Shown one piece after another: positions 34,344-42,562 of a stretch of DNA of 64,000 bases. The DNA comes from Actinomadura litoris (lineage in GTDB: Bacteria > Actinomycetota > Actinomycetes > Streptosporangiales > Streptosporangiaceae), in assembly GCF_009733595.1 (NCBI RefSeq), contig NZ_WOFH01000001.1, positions 496,001-560,000 on the forward strand, given 5' to 3'. Each line of letters starts with the position of its first letter. The first letter of the stretch is position 1. A model generated the notes under the pieces. It did not search any database, was not told the origin of the DNA, and saw only the letters and a list, made by a program, of their open reading frames with translations. The position numbers and the translations under genes were made by a program.

Positions 34344-35691
34344 TCCGGCCGGTTCCGGGCCGTCGCCCGTGTCGCCGCCGGGGCAGCGCCAGCAGGAGCG
34401 GGACCAGGAGGCACGCCGCGCCGGCCGTGACCATCGCTCCCCCGGTCAGCGCGACCAGCCCCGGGACGGCGGGCTGGGCGATCCCCCAGGAGGAGCCGTG
34501 GAAGGCGAACCATCGCGGCCGGTCGGCCTCCGGCGCCGTCTCTGCGATCAGGGCGGGCCAGCGCCCTTGCAGGACGCTGTCGACCGCCGCCCACGCGAGG
34601 TAGCCCGCCGCCATGAGCGGGACGGAGCGTCCGACGGCCATGGCGAGCGTGAGGACGCCCAAGGCGACCGTCCCGATGACCAGGACGCGCTCGTGCCCGA
34701 GGCCGCGCAGGGCGTGGCGGCCCAGACGTCCCGTCAGCGGCGCCACCAGGGCGGCACCGGTCAGCGTCAGGCCGGGCAGCCACGCCGGAGCCCCGCGCTG
34801 GAGCAGGACGAACGGCACGAACATCAGCACCGCGAGATAGCCGCAGGCGAACGCCGTCCCCGCCGCCGTCAACCGCACCAGCGCGCCGGGCGGTCGCCAC
34901 CCCGTCACGCCACGTCGTCCGAAGAAGCGAACCCGGGTGGTCGTCGTTTCAGGATCAGCGTGGCCCCTGGCGGGCGCCTCCCTTCCGGATGCCGGGGAAC
35001 CGGGGTTGGGAAACGGGGCCTTCGAAGCGTCGGAGGCCGCCAAGCCGGATGCGTTTGAACTGGGCGTCTCCACGGCAAGGGTCTCGGGACCGGGAATGCG
35101 CGAGGCGGAGGGAAGTGGGTTCGTCGTCGGCGGGCGTGGAGGGCTTCGGGTGGGCTGGTCGGGGGTGAGGAGCGCCAGGGCCACGCCTGCGGCCAGGAGG
35201 CAGGTCAGGCCGTCCGCCACGATGAGCCATCGGGCGCCGAGCGGCAGCAGGAGCGCGGCGAGCAGGCCGCCGACCGCGCCGGACGCGACCAGTGACGTCC
35301 CGAGGAATCCGTAGACGTCGGTCTGGGCGTGACGATCGGTCAGCCGGGCCAGCGACTCCTGCGTGGCGGGTTCGTAGATCTCGAAGGCGAGCCCGACCAG
35401 TGCGACGGCGGCCAGCACCCACCCGGGGTCGCGGGCTCCGGCCAGCAGGAGCATGGTGGCGCCGGTCGCCGTCAGGCCCAGGACGATCACCGAGCGGGGC
35501 GCCAGGTGATCGAGGAGCAGGCCGCCCAACCAGCGCGAGACGAGCGCCGCGGCACCGAACACGCCGAGCGCCCAGGCCGCCAGGTCATGGCCCGCGAGGA
35601 CGGCGAGGAACGGCAGGACGTACGCGCCCAGCTGGTTGAGCACGCGCACGCCCACCAGCGCCTTCACATCTCTCCGCAGTCTCTCGGTCAC
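34201..35691 (-). CDS. MFS transporter with long central loop and basic tail
   Basis: 496 residues, about 12 hydrophobic helices in two halves, with motif-A-like GGLLLDHLAPRSVIVLG in the first and GRLGRHALRGLGHERVLVIG in the second. The loop between helices 6 and 7 is unusually long (~85 residues) and rich in Pro, Ser and Ala. After the last helix (ACLLVPLLLALPRRRHGRR) comes a ~60-residue Arg/Gly/Ser tail encoded antisense to the kinase gene, probably gained by loss of an earlier stop codon. Substrate unknown; likely a drug or metabolite exporter. Confidence 0.85.
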   Translation of the reverse strand: MTERLRRDVKALVGVRVLNQLGAYVLPFLAVLAGHDLAAWALGVFGAAALVSRWLGGLLLDHLAPRSVIVLGLTATGATMLLLAGARDPGWVLAAVALVGLAFEIYEPATQESLARLTDRHAQTDVYGFLGTSLVASGAVGGLLAALLLPLGARWLIVADGLTCLLAAGVALALLTPDQPTRSPPRPPTTNPLPSASRIPGPETLAVETPSSNASGLAASDASKAPFPNPGSPASGREAPARGHADPETTTTRVRFFGRRGVTGWRPPGALVRLTAAGTAFACGYLAVLMFVPFVLLQRGAPAWLPGLTLTGAALVAPLTGRLGRHALRGLGHERVLVIGTVALGVLTLAMAVGRSVPLMAAGYLAWAAVDSVLQGRWPALIAETAPEADRPRWFAFHGSSWGIAQPAVPGLVALTGGAMVTAGAACLLVPLLLALPRRRHGRRPGTGRISGGRSPPARGGRAPSRRRGGSSRRTRTGSPRRSWAGRRRGRAASPP

Positions 35692-35738
35692 GCTGCGAGA
35701 GTACGACTCGGCTCTGACATTTCAGTACGGTCGCCTCC

Positions 35739-36410
35739 ATGCCTCCGACGAAGACGTCCCGCATCAAAGAGCCCGCGCGTCCCAAGCTTCCGGCCGCGCC
35801 CGCGCCCGCCGGGCCCGAGCACGATCTCGTGGACGACGAGGTCCTGCGCGAGCTGCGGTTCGGCGCGCGGGACCTCTCCGGACGGGACGCGCAGGACGTC
35901 GAGATCGAGCGCTGCGTGTTCGACGGGACGCGGCTCCCCGCGACCGTCCTGGAGCGGGCGACGGTCGCCGACTCCGCGTTCGACCGCTGCGACCTGGCGA
36001 ACCTGAGGCTCACCAACGCGCGGATGTTCAACGCGACCGTCACCGGGTCGCGGATGACCGGCGCCGCGCTGACCGACTGCGCGTTCCAGGACGTGGTGTA
36101 CGAGGCGTGCCGCGCCGACCTCGCCGGGTTCCGGTTCAGCACGTTCAAGCGGGTCGTGTTCCGCGACTGCAACCTGGAGGGCGCGACGTTCCAGAACGCC
36201 GACCTGCGCGGGGTCCGGTTCCAGGAATGCCGACTCGGCGGCGCGCAGTTCAGCGGCGCGACGATGACGGGCGCGCGGTTCTCCGGCTGCGATCTGCGCG
36301 GGGTGGCGGGGGTGCAGAGCATGCGCGGCGTGACCGTGTCGGCGATGGACGCGCCGGGGCTGCTCGCCAGTTTCGCGGCGGAGCTCGACATCACGATCGA
36401 GGACGGCTGA
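35739..36410 (+). CDS. pentapeptide repeat protein
   Basis: 223 residues. After a proline-rich N-terminus, residues ~55-200 follow the A(D/N)LxX pentapeptide pattern: CVFDGTRLPATVLERATVADSAFDRCDLANLRL, then ADLRGVRFQECRLGGAQFSG. This predicts a right-handed quadrilateral beta-helix. Some such proteins (MfpA, Qnr) mimic DNA and protect gyrase from quinolones, but most have no known role; nothing here assigns gyrase binding. Starts 47 bases from the divergent MFS gene. Confidence 0.9.
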   Translation: MPPTKTSRIKEPARPKLPAAPAPAGPEHDLVDDEVLRELRFGARDLSGRDAQDVEIERCVFDGTRLPATVLERATVADSAFDRCDLANLRLTNARMFNATVTGSRMTGAALTDCAFQDVVYEACRADLAGFRFSTFKRVVFRDCNLEGATFQNADLRGVRFQECRLGGAQFSGATMTGARFSGCDLRGVAGVQSMRGVTVSAMDAPGLLASFAAELDITIEDG

Positions 36411-36447
36411 TCGAACACGTGTTTGACCCGCCGGATACATTGGGGGC

Positions 36448-37074
36448 ATGACAGGCGCTTTTCAAGGCTCGCTGCTGGACGACACGGACGAGACAGGCCC
36501 GCGGCCCCTCACCTCCGCCCGCCGGACGCGGCTGGCCCACGGCGCCTGGATCGACGTCCTGCCCGGCTGGGTCCCGGGGGCCGACGCGCTCTTCGAACGG
36601 CTCCTCACGGCCGTCCCGTGGCGGGCGGAGAGCCGCCGCATGTACGACCGGGTCGTGGACGTCCCCCGCATGCTGGCCTTCTACCGGGAGGGCGACACAC
36701 TGCCCGATCCCGTCCTGGACGAGGCGAAGGCCGCCCTCGACGAGCACTACACCCCGGAGCTGGGCGAGCCGTTCAGCACGGCCGGGCTCTGCCTGTACCG
36801 CGACGGCCGCGACAGCGTCGCCTGGCACGGCGACACGCTCGGACGCGGCGCGACGCAGGACACGATGATCGCGATCCTGTCCGTCGGGACGCCGCGTCCG
36901 CTGCTCCTGCGCCCGCGCGGTGGCGGCCCGACGATCCGCCGCGAACTCGGGCACGGCGACCTCATCGTGATGGGCGGAAGCTGCCAGCGGACCTGGGAGC
37001 ACGCGATTCCGAAGTCGGCCCGCGCGCTCGGCCCGAGGATCAGCGTCCAGTACCGCCCGCACAACGTCCGCTGA
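36448..37074 (+). CDS. alkB: AlkB-family Fe(II)/2-oxoglutarate dioxygenase
   Basis: 208 residues. The double-stranded beta-helix has the iron ligands H127 and D129 in AWHGDTLG and H185 in RTWEHAIPK, and the 2-oxoglutarate-binding R197 and R203 in GPRISVQYRP. The N-terminal substrate lid (MYDRVVDVPRMLAFYREG) is also typical. AlkB proteins repair alkylated bases in DNA or RNA by oxidative demethylation. Located 37 bases after the pentapeptide repeat gene on the same strand. Its stop is followed at once by a 28-bp tandem repeat. Confidence 0.93.
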   Translation: MTGAFQGSLLDDTDETGPRPLTSARRTRLAHGAWIDVLPGWVPGADALFERLLTAVPWRAESRRMYDRVVDVPRMLAFYREGDTLPDPVLDEAKAALDEHYTPELGEPFSTAGLCLYRDGRDSVAWHGDTLGRGATQDTMIAILSVGTPRPLLLRPRGGGPTIRRELGHGDLIVMGGSCQRTWEHAIPKSARALGPRISVQYRPHNVR

Positions 37075-37157
37075 GCCGTCCCCGGGCACGCGGGCGTCTC
37101 CAGCCGTCCCCGGGCAGGCGGGCGTCTCCAGCCGTCCCCGGGCACGCGGGCGTCTCC
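37074..37157. repeat. 28-bp tandem repeat, three copies
   Basis: Three head-to-tail 28-base units occupy 37074-37101, 37102-37129 and 37130-37157. Each contains CCCCGGGCACGCGGGCG; the only difference I see is GGCAGG for GGCACG in the middle unit. CCCG and CGGG within each unit can pair into a small stem. The array starts on the final base of the alkB-like stop codon and ends 10 bases before the carboxypeptidase pseudogene. Confidence 0.9.
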
Positions 37158-37166
37158 AGGCCGTGC

Positions 37167-37815
37167 CTACCGCCTGTGCCCGCCCTCGCCGTTGTGCTCC
37201 TTCGCCAGCTGCTGCGGGTCGTATCCGTGGAACGGGCGGTCGAAGACCCAGTTGTAGATCATCTCCCGGCAGATCTCGGGCTGGAACGCGGGCGCCTGGT
37301 GGCCGGAGTCCGGCAGGCTGACCTGCGTCAGGTTCCGGTACGCGCGGACGAACCCCTTCGGATCGCCTTGGGCCTGCGTCCAGGACGTCCTCGTAGTCCC
37401 GGTACAGGCTCTCCTTCTGGTCGATGCCGATGAACCCGGTCGTGTACACGTAGTCGACCAGGATCTTCAGCGACAGCTCGGGTTTGATCCAGCCGTTGCC
37501 GATGGCGATGCCCTGGAGGTCGAGTGCCGGCCCTCGTTCTGCCGGTTCTTCTCGTCGATCTTCGAGGCGATGTGCGGCACGTACTTCCCGCCGTGGCTCT
37601 GGCCGGCGATGGAGAGCGGGCACCGCGCGTACGCCTCGTGTTCGGCGAAGGACCTCTGGAGGCCCTCCCAGAACATCTCGCTGAGCGTGTCCTCGTCCTT
37701 GACGTACTCGGCGAGGTCGGAACAGCTGTAACCGGTGCCCACGGGCTGGTCCCAGAAGGCGACGTGCGCCTGCTGGTTGCCGCCGACGCGTGGACGCGCG
37801 GGGGCGACCGCCGCG
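37167..37815 (-). pseudogene. serine carboxypeptidase (S10) remnant
   Basis: Segments of an S10 carboxypeptidase are spread over at least three frames. The order is AHVAFWDQPVGTGYSCSDLAEYV, AGQSHGGKYVPHIASKI (the GESYGG nucleophile motif altered to GQSHGG), LQGIAIGNGWIKPELS, DYVYTTGFIGIDQKESLYRDYED, and finally QVSLPDSGHQAPAFQPEICREMIYNWV with the histidine motif. The signal, the first third and internal parts are missing. S10 enzymes are mainly eukaryotic and scarce in bacteria, so this is the trace of an unusual gene now decayed. Confidence 0.8.
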
Positions 37816-37918
37816 TCGTCCTCCTCCCCTCACCATCCGGGGGCGGTAAAGCCTCGCCGACGACCGAGGGGCGGTGGCACGATTACGATGGTCCCCGCCC
37901 GTGGCCGAGGAGGTTCGT

Positions 37919-40888
37919 TTGCTGCGTCTGGTCGTCTCTCAGACCTCCCCCCGGGCGTACCGGACGGTCCTGGACGCGCTCCAGGCCCCGCTGCCGCCCT
38001 ACAGCCCGCCGGGCCGGCACATCATGATCGAGCCGGGGCAGTACCCGGCGACGGGCTTCCGCAGCTCGGGCGACTTCGTGCTGACGGCCGCCGCGGGCCC
38101 CGGGTCGGTCACGCTCGACGGCGCGACGGACGCGACGATCGAGGTCACCGGGAACGTGACACTCCAGGGGCTGATCGTCCGGAACTGGAGCGATGAGGGC
38201 AACGCGCTGGACGTGGCGAAGGGCAGCGTCCTCGCCGAGCAGTGCCAGTTCGTGAGCCGCGCCGGGACGGTCGCGGTGAGCGTGTGGAACGGCGGGCGGC
38301 TGGCGCTCAAGGGCTGCCGGGTGCAGGACGGCGCGGTCGTGTACTCGGCCTCGTCCGGGCTCGTCGAGTCCACCGACCTCGCGGGGACGCAGAGCAACGC
38401 GCTGGCGATCCGCAAGGGCAGCGCGGTGACGGTGCGGGGCTGCCGCATCGAGGGCGCGACCGGCAGCGGGATCTGGGTGACCGAGGGGTCCAAGCCGCTG
38501 ATCGAGCAGTGCACGATCTCGGCGCCGGGGTCGGCGGCGGTCCTGGTGGACGACCACGCGGACGCCGCGATCCGCAACTCGGCGTTCCACGGCAGCGGGA
38601 CGTGCTCGCTGGTCGTCCGGGACAAGGGCAAGGCGCTCGCGGAGGACTGCCTGATCACCGACGCGGCGATGGAGGCGGTGTGGGTGACCGCCGCCGGATC
38701 GCTGACCGCGCGGCGGCTGCGGCTCCAGACGCCGCGCCGGACCGGCGTGGTCGTCGAGGAGGGCACCGGGTACTTCGAGGACTGCGAGATCCTCGGCGCG
38801 GGCAAGCACGGCGTGTTCGTCGGCGAGCGGGGGCGCGGCACGTTCGTCCGAGGGCGGGTGGCGGACGCGGCGGAGATCGGCGTCGCGGCGGTCGAGGGCG
38901 GCAGCGGGACGTTCACCGGCGTGACCGTGACCGGCAGCGGGGACATCGGCGCGAACGCCGACCCGGACTGCGAGATGACCCTGCGGGACTGCGCGATCGT
39001 CGACAACCCCGGCACGGGCCTCGTCATGGCGAGGACGGCGCGCGTCCACATGTCGGGGGTGACGAGCGAGCGGAACGGCGGGGAGGACATCCTCGACTTC
39101 GAGCCGGAGGTCGTCACCGCGAAGGTCGTGGAGACGGCGCTGGGCGCGGCCGCGGAGGCGGACGCGAAGGCGGGCGGCGCCAAGGCGGCGCCGGGCCCGA
39201 AGCCCCCCGAGCGGGCGTCCGCCGACGAACTGCTCGCCGAGCTGGACGCGATGATCGGCCTCGCCGGGGTGAAGCGGGAGATCAGGAAGCTCACCAACCT
39301 CCAGAAGGTCGCCGAGCAGCGGCGGCTCGCGGGCCTGCCGCCGGGCCCGACGATCGGGCGGCACATGGTGTTCGCGGGCCCGCCCGGGACGGGCAAGACG
39401 ACGGTCGCGCGCCTGTACGGCCGGATCCTCGCGGCGCTCGGCGTGGTCGAGAAGGGCCAGGTCGTCGAGGTCAGCCGCGGCGACCTCGTATCGGAGAACG
39501 TCGGCGGGACGGCGCTGAAGACGGCCGACGCATTCGAGCGCGCGAAGGGCGGCGTCCTGTTCGTGGACGAGGCGTACGCGCTGGCCCGCGAGACCACCGG
39601 CACCGACTTCGGGCAGGAGGCCATCGACACCCTCGTCAAGCTCATGGAGGACCACCGCGACGAGGTCGTGGTGATCGCGGCCGGGTACTCGGCGGAGATG
39701 CGCGAGTTCCTCAGCGCGAACCCGGGGCTGAAGTCGCGGATATCCCGGACGGTCGAGTTCGAGAACTACGCCCCCGCCGAGCTGCTCCAGATCGTCGAGC
39801 TCCAGGCGGGCAAGGACGGCTACCGGCTCGCCGGCGACGCGCGGACCGCCGTCCTCGACCACTTCACCGCGGTGAAGCGGGACGCGAGCTTCGGCAACGG
39901 GCGCGCGGCGCGGCGGGTGTTCGAGGCGGCGGTCGAGCGGCAGGCGCAGCGGCTGGCCGAGCTGGTCGAGCTGCCGTCCAGCGAGGAGCTGAGCCTGCTG
40001 CTCGCCGAGGACCTCGACGTCGAGACGGGCCTGGCGGCGCGGTTCGGCGAGGCGCGGGACGCGGGGCAGGTCCGCGACGTCCTGGCGAAGCTGACCGGCA
40101 TGACGGGCCTGGCGGGCGTCAAGCGGGAGATCGGCGACCTGCTCGACCTGCTCGCCTCGGCGCGGCGGCGCCGCGAGGCCGGGCTGGAGGCCGAGCCGTT
40201 CACCGGGCACCTGATCTTCGCGGGCCCGCCCGGGACGGGCAAGACGACCGTCGCGCGCCTGTACGGGGAGCTGCTCGCGGCGCTCGGCGTCCTCGCGCAG
40301 GGCCAGGTGGTCGAGACGGCGCGCGTCGACCTGGTCGGGCAGTACGTCGGGCACACCGCGAAGCGGACCGCGGACGTCTTCGAGCGGGCCCGCGGCGGGG
40401 TCCTGTTCATCGACGAGGCGTACACGCTGGCCCGGTCCACCGGCGGCACCGGGCACGACTTCGGCCAGGAGGCCATCGACACCCTCGTCAAGCTGATGGA
40501 GGACCACCGCGACGAGGTGATCGTCGTCGCGGCGGGCTACACCTCCGAGATGGAGGGGTTCCTGGCGGCGAACCCGGGCCTGGCGTCCCGGTTCGCGCGC
40601 ACGCTCACGTTCGAGCCCTACGACGTGGACGGCCTCGTGTCGATCTTCGTGGGCAAGGCGGAGGGCGCCGACTACCTCGTCCCGGACGAGACGCGCGCGG
40701 CCCTCGCCGGCCACCTCGCGGCCGAGCGCGACCGGTTCCGGGAGGGCAACGGCCGCGAGGTGGACAAGCTGTTCCGGACGGCGGTCACCGCGCACGCCCG
40801 CCGCACCGAGCAGCTCGCGAACGGCGGCGAGGAACTGACCAAGGCGCAACTGGCGACCCTGCTCCCCGCCGACATCACGCCCGCCTAG
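37919..40888 (+). CDS. parallel beta-helix protein with two CbxX/SpoVK-type AAA+ domains
   Basis: 989 residues from a TTG at 37919, chosen because GAGGAGG lies five bases upstream; an ATG 45 bases earlier lacks a site. Residues ~45-400 are a right-handed parallel beta-helix with regular repeats (RGCRIEGATGSGIWVTEGS, LIEQCTISAPGSAAVLVDDH). A linker leads to two AAA+ modules of the CbxX/CfqX family, each opening with GLAGVKREI. Walker A (GPPGTGKTT) lies near 487-495 and 767-775, and Walker B (VDEAY, IDEAY) near 544 and 829. Both look ATPase-competent. Probably a remodelling machine whose helix recognises a surface or polymer. Stand-alone gene, partner unknown. Confidence 0.9.
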   Translation: MLRLVVSQTSPRAYRTVLDALQAPLPPYSPPGRHIMIEPGQYPATGFRSSGDFVLTAAAGPGSVTLDGATDATIEVTGNVTLQGLIVRNWSDEGNALDVAKGSVLAEQCQFVSRAGTVAVSVWNGGRLALKGCRVQDGAVVYSASSGLVESTDLAGTQSNALAIRKGSAVTVRGCRIEGATGSGIWVTEGSKPLIEQCTISAPGSAAVLVDDHADAAIRNSAFHGSGTCSLVVRDKGKALAEDCLITDAAMEAVWVTAAGSLTARRLRLQTPRRTGVVVEEGTGYFEDCEILGAGKHGVFVGERGRGTFVRGRVADAAEIGVAAVEGGSGTFTGVTVTGSGDIGANADPDCEMTLRDCAIVDNPGTGLVMARTARVHMSGVTSERNGGEDILDFEPEVVTAKVVETALGAAAEADAKAGGAKAAPGPKPPERASADELLAELDAMIGLAGVKREIRKLTNLQKVAEQRRLAGLPPGPTIGRHMVFAGPPGTGKTTVARLYGRILAALGVVEKGQVVEVSRGDLVSENVGGTALKTADAFERAKGGVLFVDEAYALARETTGTDFGQEAIDTLVKLMEDHRDEVVVIAAGYSAEMREFLSANPGLKSRISRTVEFENYAPAELLQIVELQAGKDGYRLAGDARTAVLDHFTAVKRDASFGNGRAARRVFEAAVERQAQRLAELVELPSSEELSLLLAEDLDVETGLAARFGEARDAGQVRDVLAKLTGMTGLAGVKREIGDLLDLLASARRRREAGLEAEPFTGHLIFAGPPGTGKTTVARLYGELLAALGVLAQGQVVETARVDLVGQYVGHTAKRTADVFERARGGVLFIDEAYTLARSTGGTGHDFGQEAIDTLVKLMEDHRDEVIVVAAGYTSEMEGFLAANPGLASRFARTLTFEPYDVDGLVSIFVGKAEGADYLVPDETRAALAGHLAAERDRFREGNGREVDKLFRTAVTAHARRTEQLANGGEELTKAQLATLLPADITPA

Positions 40889-40898
40889 TTCACCCTGC

Positions 40899-42386
40899 TC
40901 AGGTCGCCGGGCAGGTCGTGCCGGGCGCGGGGCGCTCTCCGGTGACGAGGTAGTGGTCGATCGTGTCCTGCATGCACGGGCCGCGGTTGTAGGAGCCGTG
41001 GCCGGAGCCCTCGTAGGTGAGGAGCGTGGCCGTCCTGCCGAGCTGCCGCGCGACGGTGCGCGCCCAGGAGTAGGGCGTGGCGGGGTCGTGCACCGCGTTC
41101 GCCAGCAGGATCGGCGCGTTTCCCTTCACACGCAGCTTGTGCTGCGGGTTCTTGACGGGGCCCGGCCAGCCGAGGCAGGCGGAGACGGCCATGACGGGAC
41201 GCGCCTGGCTCATGTCCGGCGCGATCTTCTCGGCGCCTCGCATGATCTTCGCGTAGTCGGCGTACCCGCGCACCGGCAGGCTCCAGTCGGAGCAGAACTG
41301 CGCGGTGAACGGGTCCGTGCCGGTCGCCGTCCCGGTCGTGCGGGGCGACGTCCGGAGCGACCTCTGAGGCGACGTCTGGGGCGACGCGCCTCGGGTCGCG
41401 ACGGGCTTGGACGCGTCCAGCGCGGCGAGCCTCGTCGCGAGGTCCGCCCAGTCGGGGCCGTAGAACGCCTTGTAGGCGAGCACGACGAGGTCGAACTCCG
41501 GGAGCGCGGAGCCGGGGTTCCGCGGATCCGGCAGCTTGCCGCGCGCCGCCCGCGCGCGGAGGTCGCGCCAGAGGGCGCGGACGTCGCGGCCGTGCAGCGC
41601 GCACTCCTCCGTCCTGTCGCACCAGGCCGCGAACTGGTCGAAGGAGTCCTGGGCCGCCGCCACCTCGGAGTTCACGAACCGCCGGGTGTCGCGGAGGCTG
41701 TGGTCGTCGACGCTCTCCAGGACCATCGTCCGGAACCGCTTCGGGAACGTCTCGGCGTACATCTCCCCCAGCAGCGTCCCGTAGGAGCTGCCGTGGAAGT
41801 TCAGCCGGGTCTCGCCCAGCGCGGCGCGTATGGCGTCCACGTCCCGGACGGTGCTGAGCGTATCGGCGTGGTCGTAGAGGGGGCCCGTCCGCGTGCGGCA
41901 GTCGTCCCGCAGGCGCTTGTTGTAGGCGAGCGTCGCGTCGAACTCCTTCCGGCTCTTCATGACCGGGGACGGACGCGCCGCCAGGAGTTCCGCCGAGCAC
42001 GTCACCGGGTTGCTGGCGCCGATGCCGCGCGGGTCGAAGCTGACGATGTCGAAGCGGTTCTGGAGCCGCTCGCTGAACCGGTCGATGCCGCCCTTGAGCC
42101 TCGTGACGCGCTGGACGCCCGAGTCGCCGGGCCCGCCGGGGCCGAACACGAGCGTGCCGACGCGCGCGTCCGGGTCCTTGGCCTTGCGGCGCGCGATGGC
42201 GAGGCCGAAGGACGGGCCGTCCGGCCGCGCCCAGTCGACCGGCAGCCGCAGCGTCGCGCACTCCGCCTTGCCGTCGTCGCCGCATTCCGTCCACGCGATG
42301 GACTGCGCCCGCGCCGGTTGCGACATCACCGGCACGGCCGCCGCGACGAGCGCCAGGCTCGCCGCCATCATCACCGCACGCTGCAT
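40899..42386 (-). CDS. secreted alpha/beta hydrolase, tripeptidyl aminopeptidase-like (S33)
   Basis: 495 residues with a signal peptide (MMAASLALVAAAVPVMSQPARA). The S33/TAP pattern is clear: LRLPVDWARPDG, FGPGGPGDSG oxyanion loop, nucleophile S201 in NFHGSSYGTLLG, the Asp of AVHDPATPYSWA and the His of YEGSGHGSYNRGPC in the TAP-like C-terminal domain. It should remove N-terminal tripeptides or hydrolyse small esters outside the cell. A Ser/Thr/Arg-rich insert (~340-360; SPQTSPQRSLRTSPRTTG) interrupts the cap domain. Convergent with the beta-helix/AAA+ gene, 10 bases apart. Confidence 0.9.
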   Translation of the reverse strand: MQRAVMMAASLALVAAAVPVMSQPARAQSIAWTECGDDGKAECATLRLPVDWARPDGPSFGLAIARRKAKDPDARVGTLVFGPGGPGDSGVQRVTRLKGGIDRFSERLQNRFDIVSFDPRGIGASNPVTCSAELLAARPSPVMKSRKEFDATLAYNKRLRDDCRTRTGPLYDHADTLSTVRDVDAIRAALGETRLNFHGSSYGTLLGEMYAETFPKRFRTMVLESVDDHSLRDTRRFVNSEVAAAQDSFDQFAAWCDRTEECALHGRDVRALWRDLRARAARGKLPDPRNPGSALPEFDLVVLAYKAFYGPDWADLATRLAALDASKPVATRGASPQTSPQRSLRTSPRTTGTATGTDPFTAQFCSDWSLPVRGYADYAKIMRGAEKIAPDMSQARPVMAVSACLGWPGPVKNPQHKLRVKGNAPILLANAVHDPATPYSWARTVARQLGRTATLLTYEGSGHGSYNRGPCMQDTIDHYLVTGERPAPGTTCPAT

Positions 42387-42562
42387 ATATGTGGTCCCCT
42401 CACTCAGGTCCGCCTTCCGGCGGGCGCCGCCCGAGAGATCAAGTTAGGGCGGTGCGAGGGGCCTCGTAAGGCCGCCCAGGGAAGGACCAGGGTCGGCTCA
42501 GGGTGACCTCAGGGTCGAGGTCCCACCGCGCCAGGGCCACAGTTTTGTGGCAGCGCCCGCTT

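Noticed and set aside
37883..40849. 988-codon frame antisense to the beta-helix/AAA+ gene
   Set aside because: Low-complexity Arg/Leu/Val composition and no motifs; the plus strand has two complete AAA+ modules.
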